IMG/VR virus record: IMGVR_UViG_3300008448_000722
Location: 1-22,525 of that record
From: a virus
Length of the DNA: 22,525 nt
Reading direction: 5' to 3' (one strand)
Below are positions 1-7,270 of this stretch, one piece after another; positions within the stretch are counted from its first letter, which is position 1, and each line of letters begins with the position of its first letter. Made by a program: the position numbers and the translations under genes. Under the pieces are notes generated by a model. It did not search any database and was not told the DNA's origin. It saw only the letters and a list, made by a program, of their open reading frames with translations.

Positions 1-1596
1 TCCGTGCAAGTCCCCGCTGGCTCAGTAGCTGATCGTCCAGCAGTGCCTGCAAACGGAATGATTCGGTACAACACCGACACAGGTTTGTTTGAAGGTTACA
101 CAAGCGGCGCATGGCAAAGTTTTGCCTCTGGTTCTGGCGTTACGTCTATTGCTACAGGCACAGGCTTAACGGGAGGCCCCATCACCTCCACAGGCACAAT
201 CTCAATTGCCAACACTGCTGTAACTGCTGGATCGTATGGCGGAGCAACAAAGACCTTAACAGCTACAGTTAACGCTCAAGGTCAATTGACTGCCATGGCT
301 GAGACAGCTATTGCAATCACCAATACACAGGTTTCTGGCTTGGGCACGATGTCCACGCAAAACGCTAGTGCTGTGGCAATCACTGGTGGGACAATCAACG
401 CAACCTCAGTTGGAGCGACTACACCATCTACTGGTGCATTCAGTTCGGTTGCCATGACCTCTGGAACGATCACAACCGCTCCAACAAGTGGTACGGACAT
501 TGTCAACAAGACCTATGCTGATGCAATCGCATCTGGTATTAACTTCCACCAATCCTGTCGTTTAGCTACGACTACTGCACTAGCGGCTAATACCTACAAC
601 AATGGTACTTCTGGCGTTGGTGCAACTTTGACTGCAAACGCTAATGGTGCGTTGAGTGTTGATAGCGTACTGGTTGCGGCAACCAATCGCATCTTGGTGA
701 AGAATGAAGCGACACAGGCAAACAATGGCGTGTACACAGTTACACAGACTGGTTCTGCTGGTGCGCCATATATTCTGACCCGTGCGACTGACTTTGACTC
801 AGCAGGTACAGGCGTAGACCAAATTGATGCTGGTGACTTTTTCCTTATCACCGCTGGATCTACCTTAGCAAATACCTCATGGGTACAGCAGACTCCTCTG
901 CCTATTACTGTGGGAACGACAGCAATTGTCTTCCAACAGTTTGGTGCGCCTTTGACGTACTCTGCTGGTACTGGTCTAAATGAGTCGCCAGCGTACACAT
1001 TCAACATCGCAAACACAGCGGTCACATCTGGCTCCTATGGTGGCGCGGCTACTGTTCCTACGTTCTCTGTTAATGCTCAAGGTCAACTAACATTAGCGAC
1101 TGATGTTTCCATTGCAATAGCAGGCTCTCAGATTACTTCTGGCACCGTAGCAATAACAAACGGTGGTACAGGTCAATCAACAGCTTCTGCCGCCTTCAAT
1201 GCGCTGTCTCCTATTACTACAACTGGCGACTTGATCATTGGTAATGGCACAAACAGCGCAACTCGTTTGGCTATTGGTGCAAATGGTTACTTGTTGACAT
1301 CTAATGGAAGCACGGCAACTTGGGTTGCCGCTCCAGCAACTGGTGTAACATCTTTTAGCGCAGGAACAACTGGTTTTACGCCAAGTACTGGAACAACTGG
1401 CGCTATAACGCTTGCTGGCACGTTGGCGATTGCAAACGGTGGAACCAACTCAACCGATACACCAACAGCAGGTGGCGCTGGTTATGGAACTGGAACTGCT
1501 CATGCATATACTGCGGCAGGAACAGCAGGGCAAGTATTAACATCGGCGGGTACATCAGCGCCCGTATGGTCAGGAATCTCAGGAGGAACCTTCTAA
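1..1596 (+). CDS. Tail fibre-like repeat protein, 5' end cut by window edge
   Basis: The frame is open to the left edge, so the N-terminus is missing; the GTG at 4 is unlikely to be the true start. Counting from that GTG, residues 11-40 carry the common fibre motif RPxxPxNGMIRYNTDTxxFEGY. Residues 46-105 and 319-374 are two copies of a repeat containing NTAVTxGSYGG and VNAQGQLT. Residues 164-315 match a module seen in many phage tail proteins (VNKxYAD, ALAANTYNNG, RILVKNEA, NGVYTVT, LTRATDFDS, AIVFQQF). Residues 447-482 (GVTSFSAGTTGFTPST) recur in the next gene. It probably lies on the virion surface and takes part in host binding (family knowledge plus inference). The last codons, for GISGGTF, contain AGGAGG, which serves as ribosome binding site for the next gene; that gene's ATG overlaps this TAA by one base. 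The structural class is fairly sure; the exact role is not. Confidence 0.75.
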   Translation, partial: SVQVPAGSVADRPAVPANGMIRYNTDTGLFEGYTSGAWQSFASGSGVTSIATGTGLTGGPITSTGTISIANTAVTAGSYGGATKTLTATVNAQGQLTAMAETAIAITNTQVSGLGTMSTQNASAVAITGGTINATSVGATTPSTGAFSSVAMTSGTITTAPTSGTDIVNKTYADAIASGINFHQSCRLATTTALAANTYNNGTSGVGATLTANANGALSVDSVLVAATNRILVKNEATQANNGVYTVTQTGSAGAPYILTRATDFDSAGTGVDQIDAGDFFLITAGSTLANTSWVQQTPLPITVGTTAIVFQQFGAPLTYSAGTGLNESPAYTFNIANTAVTSGSYGGAATVPTFSVNAQGQLTLATDVSIAIAGSQITSGTVAITNGGTGQSTASAAFNALSPITTTGDLIIGNGTNSATRLAIGANGYLLTSNGSTATWVAAPATGVTSFSAGTTGFTPSTGTTGAITLAGTLAIANGGTNSTDTPTAGGAGYGTGTAHAYTAAGTAGQVLTSAGTSAPVWSGISGGTF

Positions 1597-2219
1597 TGGC
1601 GGCGACTAACTTTACACCCATCTCGCTGTACTACAGCACTACCGTATCTGCCGCCCCTATTGCGGGTAACCTCGTCAATGGTGAGTTGGCGATCAACATC
1701 ACTGACGGTAAGTTGTTCTACAAAGACAACGCCGCCGCTGTACAGGTGATTGGTTGGAAGACCACACCAGCCACGGCAGGCGGTACAGGTCAAACAACCT
1801 ACACTACTGGCGACATTTTGTATTCTTCCGCGACCAATACCTTGAGTAAGCTCGCGGCTGGTGCTAACGGCGAAGTTCTGACACTAGCTGGTGGCGTCCC
1901 AACTTGGGCGGCAAGCACTGGTGGTGTAACGTCATTTAGCGCTGGTACAACTGGCTTCACACCAAGTACAGCTACTACTGGTGCAATTACGTTGGGCGGC
2001 TTTTTGGGAGTAGCAAACGGCGGTTTAGGGGGTTCTACAACCCCTACCGCTGGTCAGATCCCAATAGGTAATGGCACAACGTACACAATTGCAACAATTA
2101 CCGCTGGCACTGGTATCTCTGTTACAAACGGTTCAGGTGCGATTACCATTGCCGCATCAGGCGGTAATAGTTCCATCGGAACGAATTTATACTTAGCAGT
2201 CAATTTTGGAGGATTTTAA
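1596..2219 (+). CDS. Short fibre-like structural protein
   Basis: This is a 207-residue protein. The ATG at 1596 is chosen over an in-frame ATG at 1566 because it has AGGAGG (1581-1586) nine bases upstream and overlaps the previous stop as TAATG. Residues 25-53 (NLVNGELAINITDGKLFYKD) form a motif common near the N-terminus of phage tail fibre proteins. Residues 110-143 repeat the GVTSFSAGTTGFTPST block at the C-terminal end of the preceding protein. The rest is Gly/Thr/Ala-rich beta-type sequence ending in NFGGF, with no enzyme motif. It is probably a fibre or fibre-accessory subunit made from the same modules as its neighbour. Alternatively, this gene and the previous one could be a split fibre, but the strong ribosome binding site and the fibre-type N-terminus favour a separate protein. 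Confidence 0.7.
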   Translation: MAATNFTPISLYYSTTVSAAPIAGNLVNGELAINITDGKLFYKDNAAAVQVIGWKTTPATAGGTGQTTYTTGDILYSSATNTLSKLAAGANGEVLTLAGGVPTWAASTGGVTSFSAGTTGFTPSTATTGAITLGGFLGVANGGLGGSTTPTAGQIPIGNGTTYTIATITAGTGISVTNGSGAITIAASGGNSSIGTNLYLAVNFGGF

Positions 2220-2221
2220 TC

Positions 2222-2704
2222 ATGGCAGTTACAGCAACACCCGTATTTACACAGACCCCTAACGTCGGGGCACTAAACGCCATCGTCAGCACGGCGATGA
2301 CCAACACTAAAGCATTTGACGGCACTGAAACTGCTGGCACGGCTTTGGCACTTGTCTTCACTGCTGGCGCTGATGGCGCTCGTATTGACCAGATCATGTG
2401 TCGTTTGGCATCAACCAACGGTGCTACAGCTTCTGGTACATCAGCGGCTACCGTGGTTCGTTTCTGGGCTAACAACAACTCAGTTAATACAACGGCTGGT
2501 AACAACATCTTTATTGGTGAGGTTGCAATCCCTGCAACTGCTGTTACCGCTTTGGGAACAACTGCGCTGACAACTTACCCCTTGACCTTGCCTTTGAACG
2601 GCTTGAATCTTCCAGCGTCTTACCGCATTTATGGTGGTTTGACTGTAGCGGCTGGCGGTACAAACATCGCTATTGCTTTGTCTGCATTCGGCGGGAACTA
2701 CTAA
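2222..2704 (+). CDS. Hypothetical virion protein in the fibre cluster
   Basis: This is a 160-residue protein. GGAGG at 2208-2212 lies nine bases before the ATG, and the previous stop is two bases upstream. The sequence is rich in Ala, Thr and Asn with alternating hydrophobic residues and no signal peptide or membrane segment, so a compact beta-rich fold is likely. I do not recognise a named family. The position between fibre-like and polyglycine adhesin genes, and a C-terminus ending in an aromatic residue (FGGNY), suggest a tail or baseplate accessory protein. A function beyond that is not supported. Confidence 0.6.
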   Translation: MAVTATPVFTQTPNVGALNAIVSTAMTNTKAFDGTETAGTALALVFTAGADGARIDQIMCRLASTNGATASGTSAATVVRFWANNNSVNTTAGNNIFIGEVAIPATAVTALGTTALTTYPLTLPLNGLNLPASYRIYGGLTVAAGGTNIAIALSAFGGNY

Positions 2705-2705
2705 G

Positions 2706-3701
2706 ATGCCTTGGTCACTTCAGATTACGGCCTTTAACTATGTCGTTAATGAAATGGCTGTGGATGTTCAGACGTTCACATCGTCTGGCGTATGGATAAA
2801 ACCACCTGAAGCCAATATCGTGCGCGTCTGCGTGTGGGGTGGTGGAGGCGGTGGGGGTAAGGGCGCTAGAAGTTCTAGTGCTACAAATACAAGCCCCGGT
2901 ACTGGCGGAGGCGGGGGCGCTAGAGCAAGTTTGACTTTCCCTGCTACGTGTCTTCCTAGTCAAGTAGGTGTAACTGTTGGCGCTGGGGGTGCAGGTAGTG
3001 AAGGTACTTGCGGCAGTGTTTTAGCCACCGCTGGTTCTGGCGGAACATCATCATTTGGTTGTTTCATCAAAGCCTATGGCGGTGGTGGTGGTGCGCAAGG
3101 TACAAGCAGTCGTTCTGGTGGATCAGGAGGTGGTACTGCTGGTGCTGGGGTTGCTAGTAGCATAACTTTTGCTACTGGCGGAGAACCATCGGGCACTGGT
3201 TTTGGTTCTTCAACTTATCCAAACAATTTAGGTGGCGGTGGCGGTGGCGCACAAGGCACTACTACTGTATCAGGAACTTCAGGAAGCGCCGAATGGGGTG
3301 GCGGTGCTGGTGGTAGAGGTGGAGAATGCGGATCAACTTGCTATAGGGGTGGTGGTGGATCAATTTTTGGCGGTGGTGGCGGCGGTAGCGGCGGATCAAT
3401 TGTTTCATGCGTCTATAAACGGGGCACTGGCGGCGGGACTGTGGTCTATGCTTCCAACCAATGTTTAACTACTGCTGGTACTGGTGTAGATGGCCCAAAT
3501 GGGATTACCCAAGCATCTGGTAGTGGTAGTGGTGGCTGGGGCGGCAATAGTAATGTGACTACTGTTAGACCCGGGAATGGTGGCAACGGTGGCATCCCTG
3601 CTGGTGGCGGGGGCGGTGGCGCGACGACTCTACTTGGTTATCCAACTGGTGGCTCTGGTGGTAACGGCGGTAACGGTATGGTTCGTGTTTATTCTTGGTA
3701 A
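2706..3701 (+). CDS. Polyglycine-rich adhesin-like protein, copy 1 of 3
   Basis: This is a 331-residue protein. The ATG at 2706 is preferred over an in-frame ATG at 2673, which lies inside the previous gene; only a weak GCGGG precedes it. Residues 1-51 form a framework shared with the two paralogues downstream: FNY, VQTFTSSGVW, IKPPxxxIVRVCVW, then a seven-Gly run at 45-51. The remainder is a series of G-rich runs separated by short variable loops, ending in VRVYSW. This matches the glycine-rich domain found in many phage tail proteins. By analogy with the phage S16 gp38 adhesin, it may fold as stacked polyglycine-II helices with receptor-binding loops at one end (inference). The protein is unusually rich in cysteine (RVCVW, ATCLPS, GTCGS, GECGSTC, VSCVYK, NQCL). 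Confidence 0.72.
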   Translation: MPWSLQITAFNYVVNEMAVDVQTFTSSGVWIKPPEANIVRVCVWGGGGGGGKGARSSSATNTSPGTGGGGGARASLTFPATCLPSQVGVTVGAGGAGSEGTCGSVLATAGSGGTSSFGCFIKAYGGGGGAQGTSSRSGGSGGGTAGAGVASSITFATGGEPSGTGFGSSTYPNNLGGGGGGAQGTTTVSGTSGSAEWGGGAGGRGGECGSTCYRGGGGSIFGGGGGGSGGSIVSCVYKRGTGGGTVVYASNQCLTTAGTGVDGPNGITQASGSGSGGWGGNSNVTTVRPGNGGNGGIPAGGGGGGATTLLGYPTGGSGGNGGNGMVRVYSW

Positions 3702-3707
3702 TTAGCT

Positions 3708-4811
3708 ATGACAATCACTAATCAACAAACATCGTTTAATTATCAAGTTACAGGTTCTGACGCAGATGTACAAACATTTACCGCATCTGGGCTTTGGAAT
3801 AAACCACCAAATGTAAAGTTAATTCGTGTCTGTGTATGGGGCGGTGGAGGTGGTGGTGCTTCTGGTGGCAGGGGAACTTCTAATGTGGCTGGAGGTGCTG
3901 GAGGTGGTGGGGGCGCTAGAGTTAGTAATTATTTTCAAGCCGCTTGTATACCCTCTCAAGTACAGGTGACTGTTGGTGCTGGCGGCGCAGGCGGCGCGGC
4001 AAGAACTACTAGTACTGGCGGTCTTGCCGGAACTGCTGGTGGGACTTCATCTTTTGGAAGCCATATAACAGCTTATGGCGGTGGCGGTGGTGGTGTAAAC
4101 GGAACTGGTTCTGATAATAGAGGTTCTGGCGGCGGTGGAGGTGGCTCTGGTGGAACTGGGGCTACTTCTACAGGAACTTCAACCCTTGGCGGTTTACCAA
4201 GAAATATTACTTACTATGGTGGAACTTCTGTAGGCCCCGGTTGTACCCCTTCTTATAACGGTGATAGGCAGGATAACATAGCTGGTGGTGGTGGCGGAAG
4301 CGCAAAGAGTACTTATGTGTGCTCCGGCTGTCCTTGTAACGTAGTAACTGTACAAAGAGGTTGGAACGGAAACGCCGAATGGGGTGGTGGGGCTGGCGCA
4401 CAAACACCAGCCAATACTACTACTTCTTCTGGCGACGCCGCTGGCTCTTCTATTTTTGGCGCTGGCGGTGGTGGTTATGGAGGGAATTTCCGCAATACTT
4501 CTACCAGTGTAGGTGCTTCTGCTGGGGGCGCGTCAAACAGTTACTCTAATGGTGGGGGTGGTGCGGCTGGTGTGAGTGGAGCGTCAAATACTGATGGAGT
4601 AGCAGGCACAACAAACACATCAACAGGAAGCGGCTCTGGTGGTGGCGGTGGCGGTAACACAGTGACCGCAGGACGTAATGGTGGAGCAGGCGGTGCAGGC
4701 GGGTTGTTTGGCGGTGGTGGTGGTGGAGGTGGGGCCAAAGGAGCGGGGGCCGACAGCTCTGGTGCTGGTGGTGCTGGCGCGGCTGGCGGTGTAAGAGTTT
4801 ATTCTTGGTAA
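3708..4811 (+). CDS. Polyglycine-rich adhesin-like protein, copy 2 of 3
   Basis: This is a 367-residue paralogue of its upstream neighbour, six bases after that stop. No Shine-Dalgarno is visible, so translation may be coupled to copy 1. Residues 1-51 align without gaps to copy 1 (FNY, VQTFTASGLW, NKPPxxKLIRVCVW, Gly run from 45). The second conserved block AACIPSQVQVTVGAGGAGG follows, and the protein ends in VRVYSW. The interior differs in length and loop sequence and includes a CSGCPC cluster near residues 205-210. Gly-rich runs lengthen toward the C-terminus. The probable role is a surface adhesin or distal fibre tip (inference). Long ORFs on the other strand here are by-products of the GGN codon runs. 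Confidence 0.72.
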   Translation: MTITNQQTSFNYQVTGSDADVQTFTASGLWNKPPNVKLIRVCVWGGGGGGASGGRGTSNVAGGAGGGGGARVSNYFQAACIPSQVQVTVGAGGAGGAARTTSTGGLAGTAGGTSSFGSHITAYGGGGGGVNGTGSDNRGSGGGGGGSGGTGATSTGTSTLGGLPRNITYYGGTSVGPGCTPSYNGDRQDNIAGGGGGSAKSTYVCSGCPCNVVTVQRGWNGNAEWGGGAGAQTPANTTTSSGDAAGSSIFGAGGGGYGGNFRNTSTSVGASAGGASNSYSNGGGGAAGVSGASNTDGVAGTTNTSTGSGSGGGGGGNTVTAGRNGGAGGAGGLFGGGGGGGGAKGAGADSSGAGGAGAAGGVRVYSW

Positions 4812-4820
4812 GAGGTAAAA

Positions 4821-5009
4821 ATGAAACGATATGCAATTATTGATTCCAACGGAACAGTAGACAACATCATCCTGTGGGACGAAGCGGCTCAGTGGTCGCC
4901 CCCCGAAGGCATGACTATGGTCAAAGTTGAAGACATTCTGTGCAGTATTGGGTGGAAGTACGAGAACGAAGTATTTACTGATCCAACCCCTGACACCCCT
5001 GCCGAGTAA
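4821..5009 (+). CDS. Small tail-cluster protein of unknown function
   Basis: This is a 62-residue acidic protein with GAGG (4812-4815) overlapping the end of copy 2 and five bases before the ATG. The pattern is KRYAIIDSNGTVDNIILWD, then a WSPPEG turn, then IGWKYENEVF and a Pro/Asp-rich tail. Small proteins of this style, often annotated as hypothetical, are common beside tail fibre genes of tailed phages. They resemble the N-terminal part of some fibre-assembly-type proteins (family recollection, not a match I can run). A chaperone or accessory role for the Gly-rich adhesins on either side is plausible but unproven. It interrupts an otherwise uniform three-gene array. Confidence 0.62.
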   Translation: MKRYAIIDSNGTVDNIILWDEAAQWSPPEGMTMVKVEDILCSIGWKYENEVFTDPTPDTPAE

Positions 5010-5023
5010 AGTCGGAGAACACC

Positions 5024-6004
5024 ATGCTGTCAAACCAACAAACATCTTTTAACTACAAAGTTTCAGAGCCAACAAGCAATGTTCAAAAGTTTACATCGTC
5101 TGGAACTTGGGTAAAACCTGTTGGCGTTACCTTTGTTCAAGTGTGTTTGTGGGGTAGCGGTGGCGGAGGTGGTGGTGGTTCTTTTGCAAGTTGTTCTAAT
5201 AAAGCATTAGGTGGTTCTGGAGGCGGTGGTGGTGCTAGGAATAGTCAAATTTTTATTGCCGCTTGTTTAACTTGCAGAGTTACTGTTACTGTTGGAGCAG
5301 GCGGAGCAGGTGGCGCAGGAAGAAATACGGTTGGTACTGGTCTTGTTGGCACTGCAGGCGGAACTACTAGCTTTGGCGCTTTTCTATCTTCTTTTGGGGG
5401 TGGTAGAGGTGGTAGCGGTTCTATTACACAATGTCTAAGCGGGGGTGCTGGAGGTGGTATTGCAAGTGCTGGCGGAAATAATAACACTACTACTGGCACT
5501 GCCTATGGTGGAAATCCAAATCCAAGATGCTTGTTTACCGATAATATAAGGGGCGGAGGCGGTTCAAATATTGCTGGAAACTGCGTTGGAAGTGCTGAGT
5601 TTGGTGGTGGTGGTGGTGGAAAAATATCTAGCGCAGGTGCTAATACTGCTGGCGGTGGTTCTTTGTATGGTGGCGCTGGTGGTGGTGCTGGTGGGACTAT
5701 TTGCGGTACAAACACTGCTGGGAAGGATGGTGGATCAAACACCTATGCACTTGGCGGCGGCGGAGCAGGCGGAGCGTTTCAGACCAATGGTACTGCGGGT
5801 ACAACATCTCTTAATCTTAGTGGAACGGGCGGTGGTGGTGGTGGTGCGGCACAATCAAGTAACCTCGGCGGTAATGGCGGTGCTGGTGGTGCATTTGGTG
5901 GTGGTGGGGGTGGCGGGGGTGCCTATAATGGGCCAAGTTGTTCATCAACTTCTGGCGCAGGTGGAGCAGGCGGTTCAGGTGGTGCCATAATATATTCTTG
6001 GTAA
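5024..6004 (+). CDS. Polyglycine-rich adhesin-like protein, copy 3 of 3
   Basis: This is a 326-residue third paralogue with GGAG (5014-5017) six bases before the ATG. The first 50 residues follow the framework of copies 1 and 2 with one residue less (NQQTSFNY, VQKFTSSGTW, VKPxGVTFVQVCLW, then a Gly run). The second block is AACLTCRVTVTVGAGGAGG, and the C-terminus is IIYSW. Its N-terminal NQQTSFNY is nearer to copy 2 than to copy 1, suggesting a copy 2/3 duplication after the first one. Cysteines appear in the loops (FASCSN, TQCLSG, NPRCLF, GNCVGS, TICGT, PSCSS). Its likely role is as for its paralogues: receptor recognition at the tail tip. Confidence 0.72.
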   Translation: MLSNQQTSFNYKVSEPTSNVQKFTSSGTWVKPVGVTFVQVCLWGSGGGGGGGSFASCSNKALGGSGGGGGARNSQIFIAACLTCRVTVTVGAGGAGGAGRNTVGTGLVGTAGGTTSFGAFLSSFGGGRGGSGSITQCLSGGAGGGIASAGGNNNTTTGTAYGGNPNPRCLFTDNIRGGGGSNIAGNCVGSAEFGGGGGGKISSAGANTAGGGSLYGGAGGGAGGTICGTNTAGKDGGSNTYALGGGGAGGAFQTNGTAGTTSLNLSGTGGGGGGAAQSSNLGGNGGAGGAFGGGGGGGGAYNGPSCSSTSGAGGAGGSGGAIIYSW

Positions 6005-6025
6005 CTTAAAATTAAAGGACAAGAT

Positions 6026-6694
6026 ATGTGCGCCGCAAACGAAACCCCCCAACAAGACATCCTTAATGCAAACATATACTTTCCAACAGTCGTATACACC
6101 ATTGAAAAGCCTGAGTTCCTTGAAGCTGTAAACAAGGTCGCTGAAGAAGCTCTTGTAGAAGTTCGTAAGAACAAACCGCTCAACGAGATTTATCCAGTCC
6201 ACATGACTGGTAATCTGTACGACAAGCCTGAAATTATTCCGTTTCAATATTACGTTGGTGGCACAGCGGCAAACATCCTGAAAGAACAGGGCTATAACAC
6301 AGATGGTTTTGACCCGTACTTCTCAGAGATGTGGTGTCAGGAGCACTTTAAACACTCAGCAATGGATCAGCACGTTCATGGCGCTGGCTCACAGATCGTA
6401 GGCTTTTATTTCCTAGAAGCACCAGAAGACTGTTCCAAGGTTGTGTTCCATGACCCACGCGCTGGCAAACCATTGATCTCATGGGCAGAGACTGATATGT
6501 CTCAGGCTACAGCCGCAAGCAACATGATCAACTTTACGCCAAAGGCTGGTCTGCTAATCTTTACAAACGCTTGGTTGCCACACAGCTTTTCACGTAACGC
6601 ATCTGAAAAACCGATCAAGTTCATCCACTTTAACTTAGGTCTTCGCCCTGCCGCTCCAGTGTTTAATGTTGCACCAGCCGCTGAGGTGGTATGA
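6026..6694 (+). CDS. 2-oxoglutarate/Fe(II)-dependent oxygenase
   Basis: This is a 222-residue protein with AAAGGA at 6014-6019 before the ATG. It resembles the 2OG-Fe(II) oxygenase family often annotated as TIGR02466 or 2OG-FeII_Oxy_5, which is frequent in aquatic phages. Visible features are an N-terminal FPTVVYT segment; DQHVHG with His116 and His118 as candidate metal ligands; SQIVGFYFLEAPED followed by VVFHDPRAG (141-147); and a distal NAWLPHSF whose His186 is the expected second-shell-side iron ligand. The usual Arg that binds 2-oxoglutarate after this His may be replaced by Lys in EKPIKFIHFNL. Such enzymes hydroxylate proteins, nucleic acids or small molecules; the substrate here is unknown. 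The gene follows the adhesin array and overlaps the next gene by four bases (ATGA), suggesting co-expression with tail genes. Confidence 0.82.
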   Translation: MCAANETPQQDILNANIYFPTVVYTIEKPEFLEAVNKVAEEALVEVRKNKPLNEIYPVHMTGNLYDKPEIIPFQYYVGGTAANILKEQGYNTDGFDPYFSEMWCQEHFKHSAMDQHVHGAGSQIVGFYFLEAPEDCSKVVFHDPRAGKPLISWAETDMSQATAASNMINFTPKAGLLIFTNAWLPHSFSRNASEKPIKFIHFNLGLRPAAPVFNVAPAAEVV

Positions 6695-6969
6695 ACAAGT
6701 ACCACATTAGGTTCAACAAAACCCGTGGTCAGGCTGGGCGTGGATCAATGGATCACGTATGGCGTGTCTTTGAAAACGACAAAGAATTCCTATTCAAAAA
6801 CTTAGACATCACAGTCCCTGTCAAGAGCGAAAAAGACGCGAATGGGGTAGACTACAACATCACTTGCCAAGGCTACATGACGATGGACAGAGCCACGTCT
6901 ACAGCGATCATTGGCTCTGAACAACAGAACGAAGTTGAGGAAGAAAATGAAGTTGCAGTTGCCCATTGA
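6691..6969 (+). CDS. Small conserved-type protein coupled to the oxygenase
   Basis: This is a 92-residue protein whose ATG overlaps the oxygenase stop (ATGA); GAGGTGG lies just upstream inside the oxygenase gene. The N-terminal two thirds looks like a small beta-fold (KYHIRFNKTRG, HVWRVFENDKEFLFKNLDITVPV, YNITCQGYMTMDRATSTAII). The tail is acidic and low in complexity (EEENEVAVAH). I recall similar proteins near oxygenase genes in T4-like cyanophages, but cannot check this. No catalytic motif is seen. The tight coupling suggests function with, or regulation of, the oxygenase. Confidence 0.66.
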   Translation: MNKYHIRFNKTRGQAGRGSMDHVWRVFENDKEFLFKNLDITVPVKSEKDANGVDYNITCQGYMTMDRATSTAIIGSEQQNEVEEENEVAVAH

Positions 6970-7093
6970 GCTAGTAAATCAGCTTCTTGGTTACTTGGGC
7001 TCCAAGCCCTACCAAGAGGTGTACCAACTAATCCAAGCCGTCCAAGAAGCCGCCAAGGCTGATAAGGTTGATGATGGAAACAGTGGAGACTAA
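6947..7093 (+). CDS. 48-residue hypothetical protein
   Basis: The start is placed at the ATG at 6947, which has GAGG at 6937-6940 and gives the compact protein MKLQLPIELVNQLLGYLGS. An upstream in-frame ATG at 6911 would lie deep inside the previous gene. It overlaps the preceding gene by 23 bases in another frame. The protein is helical in character: a repeating hydrophobic pattern (VNQLLGYLG, YQEVYQLIQAVQEAA) followed by a charged tail. Small proteins with a KPYxEVxxLI pattern occur in many aquatic phages; no function is known to me. A predicted two-helix fold and the tight packing support a real gene. Confidence 0.55.
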   Translation: MKLQLPIELVNQLLGYLGSKPYQEVYQLIQAVQEAAKADKVDDGNSGD

Positions 7094-7268
7094 GCTTGCC
7101 GTGCATGAGGCTATCTGCTCGGAGCGCTACAACAGCATAGATCGCTCGTTGCGTGATGGGGACAAGCGCATGACGAAGATTGAGTACCTGCTGTATGCGG
7201 TGATGATCTGTGTGCTGTTCGGCCCCGGCGTCGCTGGCGAGCTCATCAAAAAGGTTTTAGGTCTGTAG
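7074..7268 (+). CDS. Small single-TM protein, holin/XhlA-like
   Basis: This is a 64-residue protein. There are starts at 7068 (TTG), 7071 and 7074 (ATG); 7074 is chosen because AAGG at 7064-7067 is then six bases away. It overlaps the end of the previous gene. A charged N-terminal helix (ETKLAVHEAICSERYNSIDRSLRDGDKRM) is followed by one hydrophobic segment at about 36-56 (IEYLLYAVMICVLFGPGVAG) and a short basic tail. This layout is like XhlA-type hemolysin/holin-associated membrane proteins, small proteins with a coiled N-terminus and one TM helix. The position at the head of the lysis cluster supports a role in membrane permeabilisation, but the family call is by layout only. Confidence 0.6.
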   Translation: METVETKLAVHEAICSERYNSIDRSLRDGDKRMTKIEYLLYAVMICVLFGPGVAGELIKKVLGL

Positions 7269-7270
7269 CC

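Noticed and set aside
594-1025. Minus-strand open frame of 143 codons opposite the first fibre-like gene
   Set aside because: It lies wholly inside a well-supported + strand gene, has no ribosome binding site, and its composition is the complement of Thr/Gly/Ala codons.
4541-5045. Minus-strand Pro-rich or His-rich frames opposite the Gly-rich genes
   Set aside because: Runs of GGN codons read backwards give Pro- or His-rich frames without stops; no independent evidence of coding.
2706-6004. Diversity-generating retroelement acting on the adhesin genes
   Set aside because: No reverse transcriptase and no template/variable repeat pair seen in the window; variation between copies includes length changes, unlike adenine-targeted mutagenesis. 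A distant retroelement cannot be excluded.
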